This document shows, piece after piece, positions 1 to 5,957 of a DNA stretch of 9,696 nucleotides. This stretch comes from Chloroflexota bacterium. GTDB taxonomy: Bacteria > Chloroflexota > Limnocylindria > Limnocylindrales > CSP1-4. The DNA lies in contig JAJYJR010000185.1 in assembly GCA_021789355.1 (NCBI GenBank), positions 1-9,696 of the forward strand. Reading direction: 5' to 3'. The translations under genes and the position numbers were made by a program. Positions within the stretch are counted from its first letter, which is position 1. Each line of letters begins with the position of its first letter. The notes under the pieces were generated by a model. It saw nothing but the letters and a program-made list of their open reading frames with translations, did no database searches and was not told the origin of the DNA.

Positions 1-327
1 TCCACGGCACGGCGCCGACGCCTGCACCGGGCGTCCCGGTGAGTGCCACCGCCGGGTGTGAGTCCCCGAGGCGCATTGTGCCACCGCGCGCGACCGTGCG
101 CGAAGGTCAGACGTCGCGCCCCGGCGGCTTGTCCCTCGGACAGGGCGGATGCTAGGCTTGGACCGCAACCGGTGCGCCCCCTTCCAGGGACCTCGGCAGA
201 CACCTGGGTCGCGCGGCGCCCGGAGCCCCAGACGCACGCGTCGTGCTCACGCCTGCCGCCTCCGAGGCCCGGGACGTGGCGTATGGGATGCGATCGTTGC
301 GAGTCCACGCGCTCCAGGAGGTCCCGG
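1..327. other. Leader / non-coding stretch before the zinc-ribbon gene
   Basis: No convincing gene is seen here. A plus-strand reading frame is open from an ATG at 43 and runs in phase into the zinc-ribbon protein, but the translated stretch is low-complexity, rich in Arg, Pro and Ala, and resembles no family I recognise, whereas the ribosome binding site and the conserved protein both begin at 328. The stretch is therefore best read as a leader or intergenic region with a possible promoter near 129-158. A gene ending before the window could also extend into its first few bases. Confidence 0.5.
129..158 (+). promoter_or_regulatory. Possible sigma-70-type promoter for the zinc-ribbon gene
   Basis: A -35-like TTGTCC (129-134) is followed after 18 bases by TAGGCT (153-158), preceded by TGC, an extended -10 pattern. 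The match to consensus is partial (4 of 6 and 3 of 6). A small dyad, TGTCC-ctc-GGACA (130-142), overlaps the -35 element and could be an operator. Transcription would start near 165 and leave a leader of about 160 bases. Confidence 0.35.
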
Positions 328-672
328 GTGTCCTACGTCGATCGAACCGTGACCTGCGTCGACTGTGGAGTCGACTTCGTCCACTCCGGCGCAGACCAGG
401 AGTTCTACGCGCAGAAGGGGTTCACGTCCGACCCTCGCCGCTGCCCCAGCTGTCGGGCGAGCCGGCGCGCCGCACGCGAGACCAGCGGCTACGACGTGCG
501 CGAGATCGGGGGTCCGCGGGGATACGAGCGTGGCGGCGAACGCGCGGCCCGCGAGTACTTCGCCGTGATCTGCTCCCGGTGCGGCAACACGGCGCAGGTG
601 CCGTTCAAGCCGAGCATGGACCGACCGGTCTACTGCTCCGACTGCTTCCGCGCGGTGCAGGCGGCGCGCTGA
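328..672 (+). CDS. Two-zinc-ribbon protein (zf-trcl type), 114 aa
   Basis: Small, probably cytoplasmic, zinc-binding protein of unknown role. Two cysteine-pair modules are visible. The first has C10-x2-C13 and C39-x2-C42, with the family's FYAQKGF segment between the pairs at residues 26-32. The second has C82-x2-C85 and C103-x2-C106, around a VPFKP segment at 91-95. This double arrangement is typical of the short 'probable zinc-ribbon' proteins (PF13451-like) common in Chloroflexota and Actinomycetota. A basic, glycine-rich linker separates the modules. The GTG at 328 is chosen because AGGAGGT (316-322) lies five bases upstream and the conserved protein begins there; an in-frame upstream ATG at 43 would add 95 non-conserved residues. 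Binding of nucleic acid or protein is plausible for the fold, but the sequence shows no specific function. Confidence 0.85.
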   Translation: MSYVDRTVTCVDCGVDFVHSGADQEFYAQKGFTSDPRRCPSCRASRRAARETSGYDVREIGGPRGYERGGERAAREYFAVICSRCGNTAQVPFKPSMDRPVYCSDCFRAVQAAR

Positions 673-679
673 GCTCGCG

Positions 680-793
680 GTGAGCCACGGGCGGTGCGCG
701 GTGAACCGGCGGACGGACGTCCCGCTGAGCGGCCCGGCGGACCTGCAGTGAGCAAACGGGCGGACGCCCGATGAACGAGCGGTCGGACGCCGC
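680..793 (+). repeat. Degenerate ~23-base tandem repeat across the HAD gene start
   Basis: Five imperfect units can be laid out head to tail at 680-700, 701-724, 725-747, 748-770 and 771-793. Each starts with NTGA(G/A)C or a close variant and continues with a CGG-rich block such as CGGGCGGACG. The last unit begins with the ATG assigned to the HAD gene, and the fourth ends in the inverted repeat CGGGC-ggac-GCCCG (757-770), directly before that ATG. The high GC content makes chance similarity more likely, so the array is a suggestion. Confidence 0.45.
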
Positions 794-1667
794 CGCGGCG
801 GCCGACGTGGCCGACCCGCCCGAGCGCCGGCGGGCCGGCGTGACCGGCGTCCGCGCCCTGCTGCTGGACATGGACGGCGTGGTGGTGCTGAAGGGCGCGC
901 CGCTGCCCGGGGCGGCCGAGGCCGTGGGTGAGCTGGCCCGCCGGCGGACCCCGTTCCGGGTCCTCACCAACAGCTCGCTCTGGAGCCGGGACTCGCTGAG
1001 CGGGCTGCTGTCGCGCGCCGGGATCGAGATCGGGCCGGCCGCACTCGTCACCGCGCTCTCGGCCAGCGCCGCGCTGACCAGGCGGCGGTGGCCGGGTCGC
1101 CCGCTGTACGTGCTGGCCGCGCCCGACGCCCTCCGCGAGTTCGACGGCCAGCGGCTCCTCTCCGACGAGGAGGCGGCCGCCGGAGGCCCCGCCGCTGCCG
1201 TGGTCGTGGGCGATGCCGGCGCCGGGTTCACGTGGGCGCGCCTCAACGCCGCGTTCCGGCTGGTCCGGGGCGGCGCACGGCTCGTGGCCATGCACCGCAA
1301 TCCCTGGTGGCTGACGCCGGAGGGCGTCACGCTGGACTCCGGCGCGTTCGTCCGGGCCCTGGAGTTCGCAACGGGCCGCCGCGCGCTCCTCGTCGGGAAG
1401 CCGGCGGGCGCCTTCTTCGAGGCCGCGTGCGAGTCGCTCGGCGTGACGGCGGCATCGCGGGACCCCGGCCGAGACGCGGTGCTGATGGTCGGCGACGACC
1501 TGCAGTCGGACGTCGCGGGCGCGAAGCGGGTGGGCCTGCGCGCTGCGTTCGTCCTCTCCGGCAAGCACGGCCCCGCCGACCTCACCGCAGCTCGGGCACG
1601 GGGGACAGCGTGGCTGCCCGACGTGGTGGCGCCGTCCCTGGCCGACGTGGTCGCCGCGCTAGACTAG
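771..1667 (+). CDS. HAD superfamily class IIA phosphatase (NagD/LHPP-like)
   Basis: Predicted Mg-dependent phosphatase of the haloacid dehalogenase superfamily, subclass IIA, related to NagD and LHPP proteins; the substrate cannot be told from sequence. All four motifs are visible: nucleophile D33 and acid/base D35 in LLDMDG, motif II T66-N67-S68, motif III K210 in VGKPAG, and motif IV G241-D242-D243 with D247. The C2-type cap lies between motifs II and III. At 298 residues it is slightly long for the family because of about 23 polar residues before the first core strand (VRALLLD). There is no clear Shine-Dalgarno before ATG 771. In-frame GTG codons at 807 and 840 are alternatives; 840 would start the protein right at the core domain. 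The gene lies 98 bases after the zinc-ribbon gene and 91 before the dehydrogenase, so co-transcription is possible but not shown. Confidence 0.88.
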   Translation: MNERSDAAAAADVADPPERRRAGVTGVRALLLDMDGVVVLKGAPLPGAAEAVGELARRRTPFRVLTNSSLWSRDSLSGLLSRAGIEIGPAALVTALSASAALTRRRWPGRPLYVLAAPDALREFDGQRLLSDEEAAAGGPAAAVVVGDAGAGFTWARLNAAFRLVRGGARLVAMHRNPWWLTPEGVTLDSGAFVRALEFATGRRALLVGKPAGAFFEAACESLGVTAASRDPGRDAVLMVGDDLQSDVAGAKRVGLRAAFVLSGKHGPADLTAARARGTAWLPDVVAPSLADVVAALD

Positions 1668-1677
1668 CCGCGAGACA

Positions 1678-1714
1678 CGTCCGGCCCGCCGCCCACCTCC
1701 GTCCGGCCCGCCGC
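1678..1714 (+). repeat. 15-base direct repeat before the P5C dehydrogenase
   Basis: CGTCCGGCCCGCCGC occurs exactly at 1678-1692 and again at 1700-1714, a period of 22 bases (about two helical turns), in the 91-base gap before the dehydrogenase. It may be a regulator site or a chance duplication. Confidence 0.55.
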
Positions 1715-1758
1715 GAAGCGATGCCTGGCAATCTCGGGTTGCACGAGGGACATCGACG

Positions 1759-3336
1759 ATGACCACGCCGACCGCGCCGCGGATCAAGATCACCTACGCG
1801 ACGCTTCGGAACGACAACGAGCAGCTGCACGCCGAGTACGAAGCCGGTCTCGACCGGGCCCGGACCGAGCTTGGCCAGACCCATCCGCTGTACGTCAACG
1901 GCCAGGCACGCGAGGGTGAGGGCACCTACGAGGATCGTTCGCCGATCGACGGGTCGCTGGTCGGGCGCTTCGCGAAGGGTACGCGCCAGGACGTGCGCGA
2001 CGCGATCGCCGCGGCACGCGCGGCCTTCCCGGGCTGGAGCGGGCGGCCCTGGCAGGAGCGCGTGGCATTGCTGCGGCGCGCGGCGGACCTCATCAGCGAG
2101 CGGCAGATGGAGCTGTCCGCCCTCACCGCGATCGAGGTCGGCAAGAACCGGCTCGAGGCGCTCGGGGACGTCGAGGAGACTGCCGACCTGATCCGCTGGT
2201 ACTGCGACCAGATCGAGGAGCACGGGGGTTTCGACTACCCCATGGGGAACCTGGGGGACGAGACGGTCCACACGCGCTCTGTCCTCAAGCCGTACGGCGT
2301 GTGGGCGGTCATCGCGCCGTTCAACTTCCCGGCCTCGCTCTTCGGCGGACCGGCCGGCGGCGCCCTCGTGGCGGGCAACTGCGCGGTGCTGAAGCCGGCA
2401 TCGGACAGCAGCCTGATGGGCCTCAAGCTCTACGAGGTGTTCCGCGACGCGGGCATCCCCGGTGGGGTCGTCAACTTCGTCACCGGCCCGGGGTCCACCG
2501 TCGGCGCCGAGCTCGCGGAGAACCCGGGCGTCAACGGCCTCACGTTCACCGGGTCGTACGAGGTCGGGTTCGACCTCTACAAGCACTTCGCGAAGGACTA
2601 CCCGAAGCCCGTCATCGTCGAGATGGGCGGCAAGAACCCAGCCATCGTCAGCCGCACGGCCGACCTGGAGGAGGCCGCCGAGGGGATCATGCGTTCGGCG
2701 TTCGGGTTCGGCGGCCAGAAGTGCTCGGCCTGCAGCCGGGTCTACGTGGAGCGCGAGGTCAAAGACGAGCTGCTGCGGATCCTGGCCGCGAAGACGAGGG
2801 CGATCTCGATCGGCGACCCGAACGACCGGCGTAACTGGCTGGGGCCGGTGGTCAACCAGGCGGCGGTCGAGAAGTACGAGCGGGCGGTCGACGAGGCGCG
2901 GCGCGACGGGACGATCGTCGCCGGCGGACAGCGGCTCAGCGGTGGCGACTACGACCACGGCTTCTTCGTGGCGCCGACGATCGTGGACGGGCTGCCGTTC
3001 GACCACCGGCTGTTCCGGGAGGAGCTGTTCGTGCCGTTCGTGGTGATCGGCGCGGTCGACTCGCTGGAGCAGGCGATCGGGCTCGCGAACGACAACGTGT
3101 ACGGCCTGACCGCCGGCTTCTACGGCCGGGACCGCGACCAGGTCGACGTGTTCCTGCAGGCGATCGAGGCGGGCGTCGTGTACGTCAACCGGCGAGCGGG
3201 CGCGACCACGGGAGCCTGGCCGGGCGTCCAGCCGTTCGGTGGTTGGAAGGGCTCCGGCACGTCCGGCAAGTCGGGCGGCGGCTACTACTACGTCCAGCAG
3301 TACATGCGCGAGCAGAGCCAGACGATCGTCGACTGA
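1759..3336 (+). CDS. pruA: L-glutamate gamma-semialdehyde (P5C) dehydrogenase
   Basis: NAD-dependent aldehyde dehydrogenase that oxidises glutamate-5-semialdehyde, the open form of 1-pyrroline-5-carboxylate, to glutamate: the last step of proline and ornithine/arginine breakdown. At 525 residues it has the length of the stand-alone PruA/RocA enzyme and lacks a proline dehydrogenase domain. Visible features are the FNFPAS segment with N189, K212 in LKPAS, the FTGS turn at 263-266, general base E288 in EMGGKN, catalytic C322 in the P5CDH-type GQKCSACSR motif, and E422 in the EELF segment. The C-terminal VNRRAGATTGAWPG and GGWKGSG region (477-500) is diagnostic of this subfamily. ATG 1759 follows GAGGG at a spacing of about nine bases. 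No proline dehydrogenase gene is seen, so the semialdehyde may come from ornithine through the aminotransferase at 4605 or from genes outside the window. Confidence 0.95.
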   Translation: MTTPTAPRIKITYATLRNDNEQLHAEYEAGLDRARTELGQTHPLYVNGQAREGEGTYEDRSPIDGSLVGRFAKGTRQDVRDAIAAARAAFPGWSGRPWQERVALLRRAADLISERQMELSALTAIEVGKNRLEALGDVEETADLIRWYCDQIEEHGGFDYPMGNLGDETVHTRSVLKPYGVWAVIAPFNFPASLFGGPAGGALVAGNCAVLKPASDSSLMGLKLYEVFRDAGIPGGVVNFVTGPGSTVGAELAENPGVNGLTFTGSYEVGFDLYKHFAKDYPKPVIVEMGGKNPAIVSRTADLEEAAEGIMRSAFGFGGQKCSACSRVYVEREVKDELLRILAAKTRAISIGDPNDRRNWLGPVVNQAAVEKYERAVDEARRDGTIVAGGQRLSGGDYDHGFFVAPTIVDGLPFDHRLFREELFVPFVVIGAVDSLEQAIGLANDNVYGLTAGFYGRDRDQVDVFLQAIEAGVVYVNRRAGATTGAWPGVQPFGGWKGSGTSGKSGGGYYYVQQYMREQSQTIVD

Positions 3337-3360
3337 GGTCGAGGGCGGATGCAGCCTCAG
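3333..3360. terminator. Possible bidirectional stem-loop between convergent genes
   Basis: CTGAGG (3333-3338) and CCTCAG (3355-3360) form a perfect 6-base inverted repeat with a 16-base loop. The arms contain the TGA stop of the dehydrogenase (plus) and the TGA stop of the XRE protein (minus), which are only 20 bases apart. The stem is short and has no T-tract, so termination is only a possibility. Confidence 0.3.
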
Positions 3361-4109
3361 GCGCGTGCGCGCCAGGCGTACACGCGCGTTCCCGGCACGT
3401 CGCACCAGACGAACCCGGGGTCGCGTGGCACTGCCTCACCGGTCGCGAGCGCCCGGGCCCATCCCTGGGAGGATCCCGGAAAGCGCGCTGCGAACACCTC
3501 CGGGTAGCGCGCAACGAGCCCCCGGTTGCGCCGAGTCGCACGAACCACCCAGCATCCCCGCACCTGTGGGTCTCGTTCCGGCCAGAAGGCCACGCACGCG
3601 GAGCCGAGATCCGCAAGCTTCCGATCGAACGAGCGGGCAGACGCGCCGATGTCGGTGATGAGGTTCCAGCACTCCACCAGCACCAGCGTCGCCCGCCGGT
3701 CGTCGCGAAGACACACGTCCGCCGAGAGCGAGGGGTCGTTGCGGCGCGTGGGCATCTCGAACGAGCGGCCCCACCCGGCGTTCCGTGCGAGGCGCAGGAC
3801 CAGCTCCTGAATCGCGAGATGGCCGGCGTCGACCGGCTCGTCCTGCGGGTCTCGGGAGAAGCGCACGCTGAGTTGCCGATCCAGCGCGACGGCCAGCCGC
3901 TCCCAGGTGGCGAGCGACAGCGACCCGCCGAGCCCACGCTCCAGCTCGCTGATGCCCGGCTGGCTCAACCCCGCTCGTGCCGCCAGCTCTCGCTGGGTCC
4001 AGTGGCGGCGCACCCGGGAGCCCCGAACGTCCGCCCCGAGCTCGGCCAGCAGCGCCCGCTCCCGGCGCGCGGCCTCGGCGAGCACGTGGCTGACCCTGGG
4101 CCTTGTCAT
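3357..4109 (-). CDS. XRE-family HTH protein with nuclease-like C-terminal domain
   Basis: Predicted DNA-binding regulator of 250 residues. Residues about 24-80 form a Cro/C1-type helix-turn-helix: WTQRELAARAGLSQPGISELERG is the classic helix 2-turn-helix 3 pattern. Residues about 95-250 form a second domain. In it D131, a hydrophobic strand ending in E146 (LVLVECW) and a later D-x-x-x-x-x-R-S-x-D-R-K segment recall the PD-(D/E)XK nuclease fold, though the lysine expected in E-x-K is W148, so catalysis is doubtful. WVVRATRRNR and the PEVFAARFPGS segment look like a recurring family in high-GC bacteria, by memory only. The ATG at 4109 is preferred; a GTG at 4118 would add three residues. The start overlaps one arm of a 14-base inverted repeat, suggesting autoregulation. 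It is convergent with the P5C dehydrogenase and divergent from the aminotransferase unit. Several plus-strand frames open here lack any recognisable domain. Confidence 0.82.
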   Translation of the reverse strand: MTRPRVSHVLAEAARRERALLAELGADVRGSRVRRHWTQRELAARAGLSQPGISELERGLGGSLSLATWERLAVALDRQLSVRFSRDPQDEPVDAGHLAIQELVLRLARNAGWGRSFEMPTRRNDPSLSADVCLRDDRRATLVLVECWNLITDIGASARSFDRKLADLGSACVAFWPERDPQVRGCWVVRATRRNRGLVARYPEVFAARFPGSSQGWARALATGEAVPRDPGFVWCDVPGTRVYAWRARA

Positions 4110-4121
4110 ATCCCCCACAGC
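4108..4121 (-). repeat. 14-base inverted repeat, copy over the XRE start codon
   Basis: On the minus strand this reads GCTGTGGGGGATAT and includes the A and T of the regulator's ATG. The identical sequence occurs on the plus strand at 4333-4346. A copy over a regulator's own start and another before the divergent gene is what a shared operator of an autoregulated repressor would look like. Confidence 0.55.
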
Positions 4122-4332
4122 ATTGCCGGGTGGACTTACGGGGCGCTTACTGCCGGCACGGGACCCCAGGGACGTGGCTGCCGTGCCCTGCGCTCACTCC
4201 CCGAGTGCCGCAGGCCACCGGCGCCCGCACGATCGACCACCCGGCGGGAGGATGGGGGCGCCCGTGGCTGACGGCAAGCCCGGCGCCCGGAGGTGGGATG
4301 AGGGCTATCCGCCCGCAACCCCTGCTGTGATC

Positions 4333-4346
4333 GCTGTGGGGGATAT
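4333..4346 (+). repeat. 14-base inverted repeat, copy upstream of the aminotransferase
   Basis: GCTGTGGGGGATAT on the plus strand, identical to the minus-strand copy at 4108-4121 and 258 bases before the aminotransferase start. It is preceded by another GCTGTG at 4324-4329, and the following bases (CGAC here, GAC in the other copy) extend the similarity if one base is gapped. Confidence 0.55.
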
Positions 4347-4373
4347 CGACCGGGGCACGCGGAGGTGCCGGCG

Positions 4374-4449
4374 CGACACGCCCCGCCCGGGTCGCCCGAC
4401 ACGCCCCACCCGGGATGTCCGACGACAACCGCCATGTTCGACACGCCCC
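4374..4449 (+). repeat. Three CGACACGCCCC direct repeats
   Basis: Copies lie at 4374-4391 and 4397-4414, which share 17 of 18 bases (CGACACGCCCC followed by G or A, then CCCGGG), and at 4439-4449, where only the 11-base core is kept. Start-to-start distances are 23 and 42 bases, roughly two and four helical turns. They end about 35 bases upstream of the possible -10 element, a typical place for activator or repressor sites. Confidence 0.6.
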
Positions 4450-4484
4450 TGTGCCCGAGGACCCGGTGAGCGCCCCCGCCCCTT

Positions 4485-4492
4485 GCTACACT
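4485..4492 (+). promoter_or_regulatory. Possible extended -10 promoter for the aminotransferase unit
   Basis: TGC followed by TACACT (4487-4492) matches the TGn-extended -10 pattern at five of six core bases. No good -35 is found 16-18 bases upstream (GGTGAG/CGGTGA), so activator help is possible. A start near 4498 would give a leader of about 107 bases. Confidence 0.4.
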
Positions 4493-4511
4493 GGGCCTGC
4501 GTCATCCAGAC

Positions 4512-4528
4512 TGCATAACCACTATTCA
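4512..4528. promoter_or_regulatory. AT-rich dyad, possible operator
   Basis: TGCATA-accac-TATTCA is an imperfect dyad (five of six arm positions pair) in an otherwise very GC-rich leader, about 14-30 bases downstream of the proposed transcription start. The arms recall ArgR (ARG box) half-sites, but the spacing is three bases longer than in the classical box, so the assignment is weak. Confidence 0.3.
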
Positions 4529-4593
4529 TCCTGCCCGCGGCCACCGCGCCCCGACCGCCGGCACGAGCGGTGCCCTTCCGGGCGCCAGGTCCA

Positions 4594-4603
4594 CGGAGCT
4601 CCG
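4594..4603 (+). promoter_or_regulatory. Ribosome binding site inside a 10-base palindrome
   Basis: GGAG (4595-4598) lies six bases before ATG 4605 and supports that start. It is embedded in the perfect palindrome CGGAGCTCCG. Confidence 0.55.
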
Positions 4604-4604
4604 C

Positions 4605-5903
4605 ATGACCGAACTCGCCCACCGGACCGCGAGCGCGCGTCCCCTCCCCCACATCGTCACGGAGCTGCCCGGGCCCAGGGCGCGCGAGCACATCGCGATC
4701 GACCACACCTACGTCACGCCCAGCCTGCCCCGCGCCTACCAGATCGTGCCGGTTCGCGGCGACGGCGTGATGGTCGAGGACATCGACGGCAACCGCTTCC
4801 TCGACTTCGCGGCCGGGATCGCCGTGAACTCGACCGGCCACAGCCACCCCGACGTGGTGGCCGCGATCGCCGAGCAGGCCGCGACCCTCCTCCACTGCGC
4901 CAGCTCCGACTACTACCTCCCTGTCTACGCGGAGGTCGCCCGCCAGCTGGATCGCGTCGCGCCGATCAGCGGCCCCACCCGCGCCTTCCTGTGCAACTCC
5001 GGCGCCGAGGCGGTGGAGGCCGCCATGAAGCTCGCCCGGTTCGCGACCGGCCGGCAGAACCTGATCGCCTTCCTCGGCGCGTTCCACGGACGCACCTACG
5101 GCGCGATGACCCTGACCGGCTCGAAGGCCAGGTACCACGCCCACTACTCGCCGCTGGTGCCCGGCGTGTACCACGTCCCATACGGCAACGCGGGGATCGA
5201 CGAGCTGGAGCAGCGCGTCTTCCGGCGCCTGATGCCGGCCGAGGAGTTCGCCGCGATCTTCGTCGAGCCGATCCAGGGAGAGGGCGGCTACGTGGTCCCG
5301 GAGCCGGACTTCCTGCCGCGCCTGCGCCGCCTCTGCGACCAGCACGGGATCCTCCTCGTCGACGACGAGATCCAGTCGGGCATGGGCCGCACGGGCCAGT
5401 GGTGGGCGATCCAGCACTGGGGCGTGGAGCCGGACGTGGTGCTCACGGCCAAGGGAATCGCCTCCGGGCTGCCGCTCGGCGCGCTGGTGGCACGGTCCGA
5501 GCTGATGACGTGGCCGGCCGGCGCGCACGGGTCGACGTTCGGGGGGAATCCGGTGAGCTGCGCCGCCGCCCTGGCGACCATGCGGCTCATCGAGAACGAG
5601 TTCATGGCCAACGCCGCCGAGCGCGGGAACCAGCTGCTGGCGGGGCTGCGGCCGCTGGTCCGGAGCCATGAGCGGATCGTGCGCGACGTGCGCGGTATCG
5701 GGCTCATGATCGGCGTCGAGTTCGACGCGGCGGCGACGGCGAACGCGGTCCAGGAGGAGTGCTTCCAGCGCGGGCTGCTCGTGCTGACCGCCGGCGAAGA
5801 CGTGGTGCGCATGTCGCCGGCCCTGAACCTCGCCGAGGACGAGGCCGCCGTCGGGCTGCGCATCTTCGAGCAGGCCGTGGCGGCGATCGACGCGAGAGGC
5901 TAG
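4605..5903 (+). CDS. Class III PLP aminotransferase (GabT / ornithine aminotransferase type)
   Basis: PLP-dependent fold-type I enzyme transferring the terminal amino group of an omega-amino acid to a 2-oxo acid, giving a semialdehyde. Its 432 residues are a normal, complete length. Visible features are NSGAEAVEAA (131-140, cofactor phosphate), F160-H161-G, E221 in VEPIQGEGG, D254 in the DEIQSGMGRTG motif, Schiff-base lysine K283 in TAKG, GSTFGGNP (309-316) and a C-terminal RMSPALN segment. General automatic annotation would call it 4-aminobutyrate aminotransferase, but this subfamily also holds ornithine and broad-range amino acid enzymes and racemases, so the substrate is open. The start is fixed by GGAG six bases upstream. 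It is followed after 54 bases by the CoA-transferase pair and probably shares their transcript. The P5C dehydrogenase at 1759 would fit an ornithine substrate. Confidence 0.9.
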   Translation: MTELAHRTASARPLPHIVTELPGPRAREHIAIDHTYVTPSLPRAYQIVPVRGDGVMVEDIDGNRFLDFAAGIAVNSTGHSHPDVVAAIAEQAATLLHCASSDYYLPVYAEVARQLDRVAPISGPTRAFLCNSGAEAVEAAMKLARFATGRQNLIAFLGAFHGRTYGAMTLTGSKARYHAHYSPLVPGVYHVPYGNAGIDELEQRVFRRLMPAEEFAAIFVEPIQGEGGYVVPEPDFLPRLRRLCDQHGILLVDDEIQSGMGRTGQWWAIQHWGVEPDVVLTAKGIASGLPLGALVARSELMTWPAGAHGSTFGGNPVSCAAALATMRLIENEFMANAAERGNQLLAGLRPLVRSHERIVRDVRGIGLMIGVEFDAAATANAVQEECFQRGLLVLTAGEDVVRMSPALNLAEDEAAVGLRIFEQAVAAIDARG

Positions 5904-5936
5904 TCTCGCGGCGTTTCCGCGGCGTCTCCGCGGCGC
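5904..5936 (+). repeat. Three tandem 11-base repeats between aminotransferase and CoA-transferase
   Basis: Units at 5904-5914, 5915-5925 and 5926-5936 read TCTCGCGGCGT, TTCCGCGGCGT and CTCCGCGGCGC: an 11-base period filling most of the 54-base gap directly after the aminotransferase stop. They could be slippage products or a small regulatory or RNA-structural element. Confidence 0.55.
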
Positions 5937-5957
5937 GTCTCCGGCACAGGAGCAGGC

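Larger units (their letters stand above)
4110..4604. other. 495-base divergent control region
   Basis: No supported gene lies here; the short open frames have no recognisable domain. It separates the minus-strand XRE gene from the plus-strand aminotransferase. Structures seen from left to right are: a 7-base inverted repeat GGCACGG/CCGTGCC (4155-4161 and 4181-4187) that could fold as a hairpin; a small CACTC-ccc-GAGTG dyad (4195-4207); two GCTGTG copies (4324-4329 and 4333-4338), the second opening the 14-base repeat; three CGACACGCCCC repeats; an extended -10-like sequence; an AT-rich dyad; GGCAC-gagcg-GTGCC (4560-4574); and the palindrome at the ribosome site. I recognised no known riboswitch class. 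Confidence 0.6.

Noticed and set aside
43..327. N-terminal extension of the zinc-ribbon protein from ATG 43
   Set aside because: The residues look non-coding, and a full AGGAGGT site sits just before GTG 328, where family similarity begins.
605..1585. Two long minus-strand frames opposite the HAD phosphatase
   Set aside because: The plus-strand gene carries all four HAD motifs, while the antisense products are low-complexity.
1582..3405. 607-codon minus-strand open frame opposite the P5C dehydrogenase
   Set aside because: It is antisense to a complete, unmistakable enzyme, and the translated sequence has biased composition and no recognisable motif.
3243..4518. Plus-strand frames opposite the XRE gene and into the divergent region
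   Set aside because: The minus strand encodes a clear helix-turn-helix, whereas the plus-strand products are Arg/Pro/Ser-rich without motifs.
4110..4604. Riboswitch or small RNA in the long divergent gap
   Set aside because: The short hairpins found do not match the conserved cores of cobalamin, glycine, SAM, TPP or guanidine riboswitches that I can recall, and no T-rich terminator follows them.
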